A DNA stretch of 64,000 bases from Pseudonocardia abyssalis (lineage in GTDB: Bacteria > Actinomycetota > Actinomycetes > Mycobacteriales > Pseudonocardiaceae), in assembly GCF_019263705.2 (NCBI RefSeq), contig NZ_JADQDK010000001.1:992001-1056000 (forward strand). Reading direction: 5' to 3'. The notes beneath the pieces are model-generated. The model did not search any database. It worked only from the letters and a program-made list of their open reading frames with translations, and had not been told where the DNA came from. Made by a program: the position numbers and the translations under genes. Position 1 is the first letter of the stretch. The number at the start of each line of letters is the position of its first letter. Positions 51,928 to 61,083 of the stretch are shown piece by piece.

Positions 51928-52632
51928 TCAGTCCGCGCTGCGGGGGAAGGGGGGCAGTTCCCACTCGTCGTCGGGGGTGCGCAGCACGCGGAGTGCGAGC
52001 GCGCCCATGCCCAGTGCGGTCAGGCCCCAGGCCGCGAGGTCGAGCAGGGGCATCGCGAGAACGACGGACACCACGTGCAGCGGCTGCGACACGATCATCA
52101 GCGCGGCGACGGGTGTGCTGAGTAGCCGGGCCCGCCGGGCCGCCACGCCGAGCAGCACGGTGCCGACGACGTGCCCGAGGACGAAGACCAGCAGGGCGAT
52201 CGTGGGCGGGACGAGCGTGTCGGCCGCGGCCACCAGGTCCTCGGCCTGTGTGCTGGTGAGCCCGGCTGCGGGTGCGATCGCGTAGACGGTGTCGACGAAG
52301 CCGAGGGTGTACATCGCGAGATAGCCGGGCACGAGGAAGGCGGCGGTCCACAGCGCCAGGGTGGGCACGTAGCGGTGGAGCAGGTGCAGCGCGGTGTACG
52401 CGCCCGGGAGCAGGGTGAACGTGGCGACGAGCCCGAGCCACAGCACGAGCGTCATCGTCGACGGTGCGGCGAGGGCGGCGGCGGCGTCGGGCGGGTAGAC
52501 CGACCGGATCACCGCGACGGCGGCGGGCCCGATCGGCATCAGCACGGCGCCGAGGACCCGGCGCAGGGTGCGGCGGTCGCGCACGGGCGTCGGGCCGGGA
52601 CGGGCGGGTGGGGCCTGCGGGTCGGTGGACAT
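51928..52632 (-). CDS. Multi-pass membrane protein, unknown
   Basis: The 234-residue protein has about six membrane helices (VLGAVLMPIGPAAVAVI, LVLWLGLVATFTLLPGAYTAL, LALWTAAFLVPGYLAMYTLG, IALLVFVLGHVVGTVLLGVA, STPVAALMIVSQPLHVVSVVL, LAAWGLTALGMGALAL). A conserved-looking His-rich helix pair (ALHLLHRYVP, SQPLHVV) is present. No family name can be given. ATG follows AGGAG at 5 bases. It is divergent from the response-regulator gene at 52807. Confidence 0.7.
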   Translation of the reverse strand: MSTDPQAPPARPGPTPVRDRRTLRRVLGAVLMPIGPAAVAVIRSVYPPDAAAALAAPSTMTLVLWLGLVATFTLLPGAYTALHLLHRYVPTLALWTAAFLVPGYLAMYTLGFVDTVYAIAPAAGLTSTQAEDLVAAADTLVPPTIALLVFVLGHVVGTVLLGVAARRARLLSTPVAALMIVSQPLHVVSVVLAMPLLDLAAWGLTALGMGALALRVLRTPDDEWELPPFPRSAD

Positions 52633-52806
52633 GGCGACTCCTGGTCGGGACGGGTCTCGGGCTGACCCGCCGAGCGTGGCGGCGGAGGTGCTCCGGGCGC
52701 CCGGGGTGCGCGCCCCTGCAGGACCCGCCCGACCGGGAGGAGTTCCCGGGTGCACCCGGGATCGCGCCCCTACCCGGCACCGGGGGCGGTGCCGGAGAAT
52801 CGCCGG

Positions 52807-53481
52807 ATGCCGCGGGCCGCCGGACAGGGCGAGATCAGGGTGCTCGTCGTCGACGACCACCCCATCGTGCGCGGCGGGCTGATCGCCCTGCTGGACACGC
52901 TCCCGGGCCTGGTCGTGGTGGGCGAGGCCGGCACCGGGCGCGACGCCGTGGCGCTGGCCCGGCGGCACCGGCCCGACGTCGTGGTGATGGACCTGCGGAT
53001 GCCCGATCTCGACGGGGTCGCCGCGACGCGGGTGATCCGCGCCGAGCTGCCGGACACGGCGGTGCTGGTGCTGACGATGTTCGACGAGGACGTGCTGGTG
53101 GCCGCGGCACTGGCGGCGGGGGCGCGGGGCTACCTGCTGAAGGGGGCGGAGTCCGCCGAGATCGACCGGGCCGTGCGGGCGGTCGCCGGGGGAGTGGCGA
53201 TCTTCAGCCCGACGGTGGCCGACCAGGTGCTGCACCGGGCCGGCACGCCGCCGACCACCGTGCTCACCGGGCTCACCCCGCGGGAGCGGGACGTGCTCGA
53301 CCTGGTCGCGCGCGGGCTGGGCAACGCCGCGATCGCCGGCCGGCTGGGCCTGTCGCCCAAGACGGTGGGCAACCACGTGTCGGCCCTGTTCGGCAAGCTC
53401 GGCGTGGCCACCCGTGCGGAGGCGGTGGTCCGGGCCCGGGAGGCGGGGCTCGGCACGGGACCGGCGGAGCCGGTGAGATGA
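52807..53481 (+). CDS. NarL/FixJ-family response regulator
   Basis: The 224-residue protein has a receiver domain (IRVLVVDDHPIVRGGL, phosphoacceptor Asp in VVMDLRMPDLDG at ~58, Thr in VLTMFDED, Lys in YLLKGA) and a C-terminal LuxR HTH (LTPRERDVLDLVARGLGNAAI, KTVGNHVSALFGKLGV). It is coupled by ATGA to the histidine kinase gene, so the pair is a complete two-component system. Target genes may include the divergent membrane protein gene. Confidence 0.9.
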   Translation: MPRAAGQGEIRVLVVDDHPIVRGGLIALLDTLPGLVVVGEAGTGRDAVALARRHRPDVVVMDLRMPDLDGVAATRVIRAELPDTAVLVLTMFDEDVLVAAALAAGARGYLLKGAESAEIDRAVRAVAGGVAIFSPTVADQVLHRAGTPPTTVLTGLTPRERDVLDLVARGLGNAAIAGRLGLSPKTVGNHVSALFGKLGVATRAEAVVRAREAGLGTGPAEPVR

Positions 53482-55409
53482 CCGCCGGCCCCGCACCCGG
53501 GCGCACCACCGCACTCGCGCTGGCGTCGCTGGGCGCGCTGCTGGTCGCCCTGCTCCTCGCCGTCGCGGCCGTCGGGATGAGCCGGGGGCACCCGTTCGAG
53601 CCCTACGTGGTCACGAACCTGGTCGTCGGTGCGGGCTACCTGGCCCCGGCGGCGGTGATCGCGTGGCACCGGCCCCGCTCGTGGCTGGTGCTGCTGCTGG
53701 CGGTGGGCGGGGTCGGGCACCTGCTGTCCGGGGTGGGCCTCGCCGGCGTCCGGCCCGCCCTCGACGCCGGCCTGCCCGGGCTGTCCGACGCGCTGGGCGT
53801 GCTGGCCGGGCTGGGATGGCTGTTCGGGTTGGGACCGCTGTTCCAGCTCCTGCTCGTGCTGTACCCGGACGGGCGGCTGCCGTCGCGGCGCTGGAGCTGG
53901 TACCCGTGGGCCGCGGTCGGGCTGCTCGTCGTGTCGGTCGGGGCACAGCTCGTCGACCCGGACGGGGTGCTGGCCACCGGCGGCCTCGCCCCGGCCGACC
54001 TGGCGCTCACGGCGGTCGCGGTCGGCGCGCTCGTGGGCCGGTACCGGCGCGGTGACGAGGCGGTCCGTGGTCAGGTGCTGTGGTTGCTGCTCGCGGTGCT
54101 GGTCCTGGTCGCGGTCAACCTGGAACGCGCGGTGTCCGGCTCCGGTCCCGAGTTCGGGCTGCTCGCGTTCGCGTGCGTGCCGGTGGCGATGGCGATCGGG
54201 ATCGTGCGCCACAACCTGCTCGACATCCGGGTCGTGGTGGCCCGCACGGTGCTCTACGGCGCGCTCGTCGCGGCGCTGCTCGCCGTGTACGCGGTGGTCG
54301 CCGCGGCGACGACGTGGCTGTTCCCGGTGGACCGGGCCGGGTGGGGGCCGGTGGCGGCCGTCCTGGTCGTCGCGTTCGCGCTCGGTCCGCTGCGGGACGT
54401 GCTGCGCCGCGGCGTCAACCGGGCGTTCTACGGCGGGCGGGCCGACCCGGCGGTCGCCGCGGAGCTGGTCGGGCGCCGGCTCGGGGACGCCGCGGGCCTC
54501 GGGGACGTCCTGGAACAGGCCCGGTCGACGCTGCGGCTGCCCGGCCTGGAGGTGCGCGACCCGGCCGGTGAGGTGCTCGCGACGGCCCCGCCCGGGGCGG
54601 CGGCCGGCCCGCCGCACATCCGGACCGGGTACGCCGAGATCGCGCTGACCAGCCGCGGGGAGCAGGTGGGGACCCTCGGGGTCACCCTGCGGACCGGGGA
54701 GTTCTCCCTGCACCGCGACGACAGCGCGGCGCTCTCGGTGCTCGCGGGCCCGATCGCGCTGCTGCTGCGGGAGTCCGCGCTCGCCGAGGCGCTGCGCACC
54801 TCCCGGGCGGGCGTCGTGCGGGCCAGGGAGAGCGAACGGTCGCTGCTGCACCGCGATCTGCACGACGGGCTCGGCCCCACCCTCACCGACGCCGCGTTCC
54901 GCGCCGACGCGGCGGCGAACCTGGTGCACCGCGACCCGGACGCCGCCGTCGCGCTGCTCGCCGACGTCCGCGCCGGCGTCCGCGGAGCGCTCGACGAGGT
55001 GCGCCGGGTCGTGTACGGCCTGCGCCCCCTCGCCCTGGAGGAGCGGGGTCTGCTCGGTGCGGTGCGGGAACGGGCGGCGAGTGCCCATCCCCTGCCGACC
55101 ACCGTCGACGCACCGGACCCGCTGCCCGACCTCACCCCGGCGGTGGAGCTCGCCGCCTACCGGATCGCCTCGGAGGGCATCGCCAACGCCCAGCGGCACT
55201 CGCGCGGCCGGCGGGTGCGGGTCCGGCTCGAACACCGGGCGGACCTCCTCGTCGTCGCCGTCGAGGACGACGGTGGGGCCCCGGACGGCTACCGACCCGG
55301 CGTCGGTCTGCGGTCGGTGGCCGAACGCGCCGAGGAGCTCGGAGGCAGCGCGGAGGTCGTCGCCGACGACACGACGTGGCTGCTGACCGCCCGGCTACCC
55401 CTGCGCTGA
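53478..55409 (+). CDS. Sensor histidine kinase (HisKA_3 type)
   Basis: The 643-residue protein has about nine or ten N-terminal membrane helices (to ~residue 310), a GAF-like linker (~330-440), the phosphoacceptor His in SERSLLHRDLHDGLGPTLTD (~455-475) and a HATPase_c domain with N-box IASEGIANAQRHS and G-boxes VEDDGGAPDG and VGLRSVAERAEELGG. It pairs with the coupled NarL-type regulator. A large multi-helix sensor region suggests that it detects a membrane-associated signal. Confidence 0.9.
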   Translation: MTAGPAPGRTTALALASLGALLVALLLAVAAVGMSRGHPFEPYVVTNLVVGAGYLAPAAVIAWHRPRSWLVLLLAVGGVGHLLSGVGLAGVRPALDAGLPGLSDALGVLAGLGWLFGLGPLFQLLLVLYPDGRLPSRRWSWYPWAAVGLLVVSVGAQLVDPDGVLATGGLAPADLALTAVAVGALVGRYRRGDEAVRGQVLWLLLAVLVLVAVNLERAVSGSGPEFGLLAFACVPVAMAIGIVRHNLLDIRVVVARTVLYGALVAALLAVYAVVAAATTWLFPVDRAGWGPVAAVLVVAFALGPLRDVLRRGVNRAFYGGRADPAVAAELVGRRLGDAAGLGDVLEQARSTLRLPGLEVRDPAGEVLATAPPGAAAGPPHIRTGYAEIALTSRGEQVGTLGVTLRTGEFSLHRDDSAALSVLAGPIALLLRESALAEALRTSRAGVVRARESERSLLHRDLHDGLGPTLTDAAFRADAAANLVHRDPDAAVALLADVRAGVRGALDEVRRVVYGLRPLALEERGLLGAVRERAASAHPLPTTVDAPDPLPDLTPAVELAAYRIASEGIANAQRHSRGRRVRVRLEHRADLLVVAVEDDGGAPDGYRPGVGLRSVAERAEELGGSAEVVADDTTWLLTARLPLR

Positions 55410-55594
55410 GCCAGGTACCGCCGCTCCCTGGAGGCCGGCAGCGGTGTCGTCGCGGTGAGCCATGTCGAGCCGGCAGCCGATCCACCCCTTGCACACCCTG
55501 GCATCCGGGAGGCGACCGTGTGCGGAGGAGGACGACTCCGCAAGGTCGGTGTCCTGATGCCGGAGCCCGGGCCGCAGTGTCCCCCACCTCGAGG

Positions 55595-55885
55595 TCACCC
55601 TTCCGGACCGCGCTCGCCGGGGCGATCGGGCATCCGGTCGACACCCGCGACGGCTGTGCGGTTCCGGGGGCAGACCGGCGGGACGACCTCGACGGACATC
55701 AGGATGACGCCGAGATCGCGGACCTTGGCGAGCAGGCCGTGCAGCGCCGCCTGGTCCGGGACGTCGCCGGTGAGGGTCGTCGTCCCGTCGGGGTCGCGCA
55801 CCAGGGCGAGGCCGTCGAACCAGGCGGACCAGCGGTCCCCGAAGTGCCCGTCGATCCGGATCCGGTAACCGGCCGGCCGGCTCAC
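55595..55885 (-). CDS. Small conserved protein (BON/ABM-like fragment family), unknown
   Basis: The 96-residue product reads YRIRIDGHFGDRWSAWFDGL, then DQAALHGLLAKVRDLGVILM. Similar short proteins with 'GHLDDRWSAWFDGL...DQAALHGLLAKVRDLGL' patterns are common in actinobacteria, usually next to regulated membrane proteins; their function is unknown. GTG at 55885. It probably forms an operon with the membrane protein gene just upstream (55941-56630). The region 55410-55594 holds no gene I can support. Confidence 0.65.
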   Translation of the reverse strand: MSRPAGYRIRIDGHFGDRWSAWFDGLALVRDPDGTTTLTGDVPDQAALHGLLAKVRDLGVILMSVEVVPPVCPRNRTAVAGVDRMPDRPGERGPEG

Positions 55886-55940
55886 GGGATGCGGGACCGG
55901 CGGTTCGCGACGACTCGGGCGGCGGGTGCGCCGGCCGGCA

Positions 55941-56630
55941 CTAGACGTCGGCCGGGTCGAGTCGCGCGGTGCCGGGCGTGGGCAGCGACGGCCCGGCCGC
56001 CGCACTCTGCCGCCCGCGCCACAGCGAGAACCCGAGGCCGATCAGGGCGACGGCGACGGGGACGGCGAACAACCGCTGGTTGATCTGCGGCAGGAAGGGG
56101 ATGGCGGCGGTGGCCAGAGCGCCGACGGCCAGCAGCGCGGAGGCCCAGCGGGCGAGCACGCCGGCGCGGAGCAGCGCGAGGCCGAACAGGACGCCGCCGC
56201 CGATGTAGGTGGCGCCGGAGACCGCGCTCAGGGCCGCGAACGGGCCGATGTCCCCGCCCGCGGTGCCGCCGGTGGCCACCGCGAGGACGTCGTCGACGTA
56301 GCCGGGCGCGCTCACGGCGACCGACGGCAGCACACACAGCCCGATCAGCTCCACGCCCAGCAGGGCGAGGTAGCCCGCGCCGAACACGAGGTAGGCGACC
56401 AGGCCGAACACCCCGATCCGACGCACCTGGTGCAGGTACATGCCGGTGACACCGGCGAGGGCGAGGACGGCCATGAGCACCTTCGCGCTCTGCCGCAGGG
56501 CCCACTCCGTCGTGCTGACGAGCGCGGCGTCCAGCGGCGGGTGGTTGATCTGGACGGCGATGAACAGCAGGCCCGCGACGACGGCGGCGAGGCCGGCCGC
56601 CCGGCTCAGCTTCGTGGTGGTGACGGTCAT
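55941..56630 (-). CDS. DUF4386-like membrane protein
   Basis: The 229-residue protein has about six membrane helices (AAGLAAVVAGLLFIAVQ, KVLMAVLALAGVTGMYL, GLVAYLVFGAGYLALLGVELIG, PFAALSAVSGATYIGGGVLFG, WASALLAVGALATAAIPFL). The INHPPLDAALVSTTEW loop after helix 1 is typical of the DUF4386/DUF4149-like family in actinobacteria. Function is unknown. ATG follows GGAG at 6 bases. It lies directly downstream of the MalT-like regulator gene on the same strand and may be its target. Confidence 0.7.
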   Translation of the reverse strand: MTVTTTKLSRAAGLAAVVAGLLFIAVQINHPPLDAALVSTTEWALRQSAKVLMAVLALAGVTGMYLHQVRRIGVFGLVAYLVFGAGYLALLGVELIGLCVLPSVAVSAPGYVDDVLAVATGGTAGGDIGPFAALSAVSGATYIGGGVLFGLALLRAGVLARWASALLAVGALATAAIPFLPQINQRLFAVPVAVALIGLGFSLWRGRQSAAAGPSLPTPGTARLDPADV

Positions 56631-56742
56631 GTCCGGCTCCGTGTCCTCGGGTTCCGAGGCGGGCGCCGCGGGATGCCCCGACGGTAGGAACCGTGGGGGT
56701 ACGGGCGCGTCACACCACGATGTGACCCGGTGGGTGAGCCGG

Positions 56743-59379
56743 CTACAGGACGCCGCGTTCGCGCGCCCGGGCGACGGCCGCACGGCGGGTGGTCACGTCG
56801 AGCTTGGTGAAGATGTGCTTGGTGTGGGTGCGCAGCGTGTTGTGCGTGACGAAGAGCTCGCGGGCGATCTGCGGACCGGTCAGCTCGCCGTCGAGCAGCC
56901 GCAGCACCTGGAGCTCGCGGGCGGTCAGCAGGTCGTCCGAGGGGGGAGTCGGACCGGCGTCGAGGAGGCGACGTGCGTGGGCCATCCCGTGCCGCTCGGC
57001 GTCACGCAGCAGGGCGATCAGGGGTGCACCCTCGTCGAGGAACAGTCGCACGTGACCGTCCGGCTCGGGCGCGTCGGCCAGCGCACGCCCGAGTGCGGCA
57101 CGCGCCCGCGGCCGGTCGCCCCGCGCGGCGTGGGCGAGGGCCTGCAGCATCCGGATCTCGACGACGCTCCCGGCACGGCCCGACGACTCGGCGGCTGCCA
57201 GCAACCGGTCCAGCAGGCCGACGGCCTGTGCGGCCCGGTCCTGTGCGAGGAGCAGTCGCACCAGGGTCAGCTGGTCGAACTCGGTCAGGAAGCCGCCGCC
57301 GACGGCGGCGGTCACGCCCCGTTCCCGGGCCCAGCCGTCGGCCTCGTCCGGGCGCCCCTGGGCGATCCGCACCCGGGCCCGGACCGCGGGGATCGGACGC
57401 ACGTCCGGGAGGAAGCCGGGCAGGTGGTGCTGCTCGGCCAGGTCCAGGAGGTCGACGGCGCCGTCCGGATCGCCTTCGGCCGCGGTGAGCAGGGCCATCG
57501 CCACGAACCACCGGTGGCGGCCCTCGGTCGTCGCCGTGCGCGCGTCGAACCCCGCGGCGGTCTCGAGGTGCCGCCGGGCACCGTCGAGGTCGCCGGCCTG
57601 GCGGTCGAGCTCGCCCAGCGTGACGTGCAGCCCGGCCGTCGCCCGTGGCACGCCCCGGGAGCCGGCCCACCGCAGGGCGCGCTCGCAGAGCAGGCGTGCG
57701 GTCCGGGGTCGACCGGCCGTGAGCCACATGTCGGCGAGGACCGCGGTGCTGCTCAGCTCGTCGACCAGGTTGCCCGCGGCGCGCAGGCCGGCCACCGCCT
57801 GCCCGAACGTCCGCAGCGCAGTGGTGACGTCCCCTTCCGCCCACGCGGCGAGGCCGAGGAACCCCGCCGCGGCGCCGCGCGACAGGTGGTCGCCGGGACG
57901 GGCCAGGTCGAGCGCTCGCCGGGCGTGCTCGGCGGTGCCGGCCACGTCACCCCGGGCCTGTGCGAGCGACGCGCGGTAGACGGCGATGGTCGCGGGCAGC
58001 GTGTGCAGCTCCTCGGTGTCGGCCCACGGCGGCGCCGCTCCGTCCGGTACGGCGGCCAGTGCACGTTCGGCGTCGTCGAGCCGCGACTCGAAGGCCGCGG
58101 CGTCACCGGAGACCATGAGCATCCACCCGTGGAACACGCCGAGGACCGGACTGCGCCGGACGACGTCGTCGGGCAGCTGCCGGAGCCAGCCGAGGAACAT
58201 CGCGTCCTGTCGGGCGCGCCGGACGGCCGGCACCGCTCGTTCCATCAGCCGGGCGGCCCGGTCGACGTCACCTGCGGCGAGCGCGTGGCGGACGGCCCCC
58301 TCGGCCCGGTCGTGCCGCTCGTGCCATCCGCCCGCCCGCCGGTGCAGCACCGGGACCTGGTCCGGGGGGATGCGCGCCCGCAGCACGTCGGCGAACAGGT
58401 GGTGGTAGCGGTACCACTCGCGGTGGTCGTCCAACGGGATCAGGAACATGTTGGCGCGCTCCAGGGCCAGCAGCGTCCGGGCCCCGTCGTCACGGCCGGT
58501 GACGGCGTCGCAGAGCGACCCGGTCAGCCGGTCGAGCACCGCGGTCCGTGCCAGGAAGTCCCGGACGTCGTCGGACTGGTGCCGCAGCACCTCCTCGACG
58601 AGGTAGTCGACGATGTACCGGTCGGTCCCGGCGAAGCGCGAGACGAACCCGCTGACGTCGTCGCGCCCCCGGATCGAGAGCGCGGCGAGCTGCAGGGCGG
58701 CGATCCACCCCTCCGTCCGCTCCTCCAGCGCGGCGACGTCGGACGGGGCGAGGTCGAGGCCCGCCACCTCGTCGAGGTATGCGGCGGCCTCGGCGGGGGT
58801 GAAGCGGAGGTCGGCGGCGCGGACCTCGGTGAGCTCGCCGCGTGCGCGCAGCCGGGCCAGCGGGAACGGCGGATCGGCCCGGGTGGAGATCATCAGGTGG
58901 ACGTGCGGGGGGAGGCGCTCCAGCAGGGACGCGAGGCCGTCGTGGACCTCGCGGGCGACGACGAGATGGAGGTCGTCGAGGACCAGCACGAGGTCGTCGC
59001 GCCGCGCGTGCAGGTCGTCGAGCAGTGCGGCGAGGACCGACTCGATCGGCGCCCGGGACGCCGTCAGCAGCGACAGCGCGCCGTCGCCGAACCGGTCCGG
59101 CGAGCCGGGAGCCGTGCGCAGCGCGGCGACGAGGTGGGTCCAGAAGCGTGTGGGATCGTCGTCCTGCTCGTCGAGCGAGAGCCAGGCCGTGGACCGTCCG
59201 CCTGCCGACGCCAGCCAGTTCGCGAGCAGCGTGGTCTTGCCGAACCCGGCGGGGGCCGACACGAGGGTCAGGGTCCCGCCGGTCGCCCGGTCGAGGTGCT
59301 CGTGCAGGCGTGGACGCCCCACCGACCGGCCGCGCGACGCGGGGACCCGCAGCTTGGAGGCGAGCACCGTCCCGGCCAT
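56743..59379 (-). CDS. MalT-type LuxR-family ATPase regulator
   Basis: The 878-residue protein has the MalT layout: N-terminal ATPase (Walker A SAPAGFGKTTLL at ~42-53; Walker B LVLVLDDLH at ~135), a long TPR-like region and a C-terminal LuxR HTH (LLTARELQVLRLLDGELTGP, QIARELFVTHNTLRTHTKHI). Such ATP- and inducer-dependent activators usually control adjacent genes, here perhaps the two small genes downstream. It is the second large LuxR regulator in the window. Confidence 0.87.
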   Translation of the reverse strand: MAGTVLASKLRVPASRGRSVGRPRLHEHLDRATGGTLTLVSAPAGFGKTTLLANWLASAGGRSTAWLSLDEQDDDPTRFWTHLVAALRTAPGSPDRFGDGALSLLTASRAPIESVLAALLDDLHARRDDLVLVLDDLHLVVAREVHDGLASLLERLPPHVHLMISTRADPPFPLARLRARGELTEVRAADLRFTPAEAAAYLDEVAGLDLAPSDVAALEERTEGWIAALQLAALSIRGRDDVSGFVSRFAGTDRYIVDYLVEEVLRHQSDDVRDFLARTAVLDRLTGSLCDAVTGRDDGARTLLALERANMFLIPLDDHREWYRYHHLFADVLRARIPPDQVPVLHRRAGGWHERHDRAEGAVRHALAAGDVDRAARLMERAVPAVRRARQDAMFLGWLRQLPDDVVRRSPVLGVFHGWMLMVSGDAAAFESRLDDAERALAAVPDGAAPPWADTEELHTLPATIAVYRASLAQARGDVAGTAEHARRALDLARPGDHLSRGAAAGFLGLAAWAEGDVTTALRTFGQAVAGLRAAGNLVDELSSTAVLADMWLTAGRPRTARLLCERALRWAGSRGVPRATAGLHVTLGELDRQAGDLDGARRHLETAAGFDARTATTEGRHRWFVAMALLTAAEGDPDGAVDLLDLAEQHHLPGFLPDVRPIPAVRARVRIAQGRPDEADGWARERGVTAAVGGGFLTEFDQLTLVRLLLAQDRAAQAVGLLDRLLAAAESSGRAGSVVEIRMLQALAHAARGDRPRARAALGRALADAPEPDGHVRLFLDEGAPLIALLRDAERHGMAHARRLLDAGPTPPSDDLLTARELQVLRLLDGELTGPQIARELFVTHNTLRTHTKHIFTKLDVTTRRAAVARARERGVL

Positions 59380-59412
59380 GCGGCCAGTATGGGGCGGCGC
59401 GCCCGCGCCGGG

Positions 59413-60222
59413 TCAGAAGGCGCCGGTGCTCCGGACCGTCATCACGTGCATCGTGCGCTCGCCCGCGAACGCGTCGCGGCCGTGCACGAAGCGGTAGTTG
59501 TCCAGGACGAGCAGCTCACCGGCCTCGAGCCGGAACCGCGCGGCGCACTCCTGGGCGGTGGCGAGCACGTCGGCGTACTCGTCGAGGTGGGCGAGGTGGG
59601 CGTCCCAGCGCGGTTCGCGGGGGACGGGCAGGGCGTAGTCGCTGGCCCGGACCGCGCGCCGCCCGCGGCGCGTGTGCTCCACCAGGCCGCGGACCAGCGG
59701 GGTGAGCGGGACGGAGTGGGGCCGGACCGTCCAGCCGCCGAAGAAGTCGACGTCGCAGGTGGTGAGGAACTCGTGCAGGTCCGGCCGGGTCTCGCGCAGC
59801 ACGTCGACCAGTGCGTAGCCGTCGATGAGCACGGAGTCGCCGCCGCGCTGTGCGGGCCGGGTGCAGAGCATGAACAGGTAGTCCTCGTCGGGGTCGCGCA
59901 GCCGGACGGCGCGGCCGTGGACGTCGACGGTCACCGTGGCCCCGTCGCTGTGCAGGGTCAGCGCCGGGGAGTCGACGCCGTGCTGCAGCCGGATCCCGAA
60001 CAGCTCGCGGAGCCGGCCGCCGAGCAGTCGCGCGGCGACGGTGACCAGTTCCTCCGGGTCGCTCCCGCGGCCGGGGAGGATCACGGCCCCGTCGCGGTCG
60101 AGCACCGCGCGCGCATCGGCGTCGTCGACCCGGGCCGGGGTCACCCCCAGCGGGGCGAGCAGCTCCTTGAGCTCGGGTCGCACGGTGCCGCGTCGGCGGC
60201 CCTGCTCGTCGGTGGTCGCCAC
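59413..60222 (-). CDS. TauD/TfdA-family Fe(II)/2-oxoglutarate dioxygenase
   Basis: The 269-residue protein has the 2OG dioxygenase metal triad: His-x-Asp in TLHSDGATVTV (~residue 93) and a distal His in YRFVHGRDAFAGER (~245), with the following Arg for 2OG binding. The fold and the LHSDG start of the core match clavaminate synthase/TauD-like enzymes. It is in line with an ABC importer for peptides or metal-chelates, suggesting that it acts on the imported compound. The start is GTG at 60222 with GGAGG at 4 bases. Confidence 0.8.
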   Translation of the reverse strand: MATTDEQGRRRGTVRPELKELLAPLGVTPARVDDADARAVLDRDGAVILPGRGSDPEELVTVAARLLGGRLRELFGIRLQHGVDSPALTLHSDGATVTVDVHGRAVRLRDPDEDYLFMLCTRPAQRGGDSVLIDGYALVDVLRETRPDLHEFLTTCDVDFFGGWTVRPHSVPLTPLVRGLVEHTRRGRRAVRASDYALPVPREPRWDAHLAHLDEYADVLATAQECAARFRLEAGELLVLDNYRFVHGRDAFAGERTMHVMTVRSTGAF

Positions 60223-60250
60223 GATGCCTCCACAAGGTTGTTGCCCAGAT

Positions 60251-60264
60251 CCTGCATATGCAGG
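60251..60264. promoter_or_regulatory. Perfect 14-bp palindrome between permease and dioxygenase genes
   Basis: CCTGCATATGCAGG is perfectly self-complementary. It lies in the 42-bp gap between the stop of the permease gene and the start of the dioxygenase gene, 28 bases upstream of the GTG. In such a place it could be an internal operator or start an internal promoter. Confidence 0.5.
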
Positions 60265-61083
60265 TTAAGAGGGATTGCGGGTGCGGCGGAAGACGTCCGG
60301 TTCGCTCCAGCGGCGTTCGAGGGACCGCCCGGCCAGCGTGACGACGAACGCGACGCCCACGATCGCCGCGGCGGGGGCCAGTACCAGGCCTGGCCGTACG
60401 AACAGGTAGGGCCGGGCGTCGTCGAGCATCGCCCCCCACTCCGGCGTCGGCGGCTGGGGCCCCAGGCCGAGGAAGGACAGGCCCGCGACGGTCAGCAGGG
60501 TCGCGGCGAAGCGCAGGAAGGCGTGCGCGGTGAGCGGGCGCACGGCGTTCGGCAGGATGTGCCGGAACACGATGCGCCCGGACCCGGCGCCCAGCGCGGT
60601 CGCGCTGCGCACGTAGTCGGTGCCCGCCTCGCGCACGGTGAGGCCGAGAGCGAGCCGGGCGAACGGGGTCCAGCCCGTGAGGGTCACCGCGATCAGCAGG
60701 GTGGAGGTGCCGGGGGAGAGCAGTGTGGTGAGCACCAGCGCGAGCAGGATCGACGGCACGGCGACCAGCACGTCGACGACGCGGGTCAGCGCCTGCGCCG
60801 CGATCCCCCCGCGGAACCCGGCCAGCATGCCCAGGGTCGTGCCGATCCCGGCGCACAGCGCGACGGCCACCACGGTGAACCCCACCGACAGTCGGGTGCC
60901 CGCGGCCAGCCGGGCCAGCACGTCGCGGCCGAGCTGGTCGGTGCCGAGCGGGTGCGCCGGGGACGGCGGGGCGAACCGGTTCGCGAGGTCGTTGCCCACG
61001 GCGTCGAGCGGGAGCAGCCCCGCCACCACCAGGACGACGGCGAGAGTGCCCAGGGCCGCCGCGGGCAGGCGGTCGCGGTTCAC
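60265..61083 (-). CDS. Peptide/nickel-type ABC permease (DppC/OppC)
   Basis: The 272-residue permease shows the DppC features: HPLGTDQLGRDVLARLAAGTR near the N-terminus (the GTDxxGRD motif), the EAA region GREA-like VREAGTDYVRSATALGAGSGRIVFRHILPNAV and a SFLGLGPQPPTPEWGAML segment after it. It forms the importer with the DppB-type permease and binding protein genes. The GTG start overlaps the DppB stop. Its stop is followed by the 14-bp palindrome. Confidence 0.87.
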   Translation of the reverse strand: MNRDRLPAAALGTLAVVLVVAGLLPLDAVGNDLANRFAPPSPAHPLGTDQLGRDVLARLAAGTRLSVGFTVVAVALCAGIGTTLGMLAGFRGGIAAQALTRVVDVLVAVPSILLALVLTTLLSPGTSTLLIAVTLTGWTPFARLALGLTVREAGTDYVRSATALGAGSGRIVFRHILPNAVRPLTAHAFLRFAATLLTVAGLSFLGLGPQPPTPEWGAMLDDARPYLFVRPGLVLAPAAAIVGVAFVVTLAGRSLERRWSEPDVFRRTRNPS

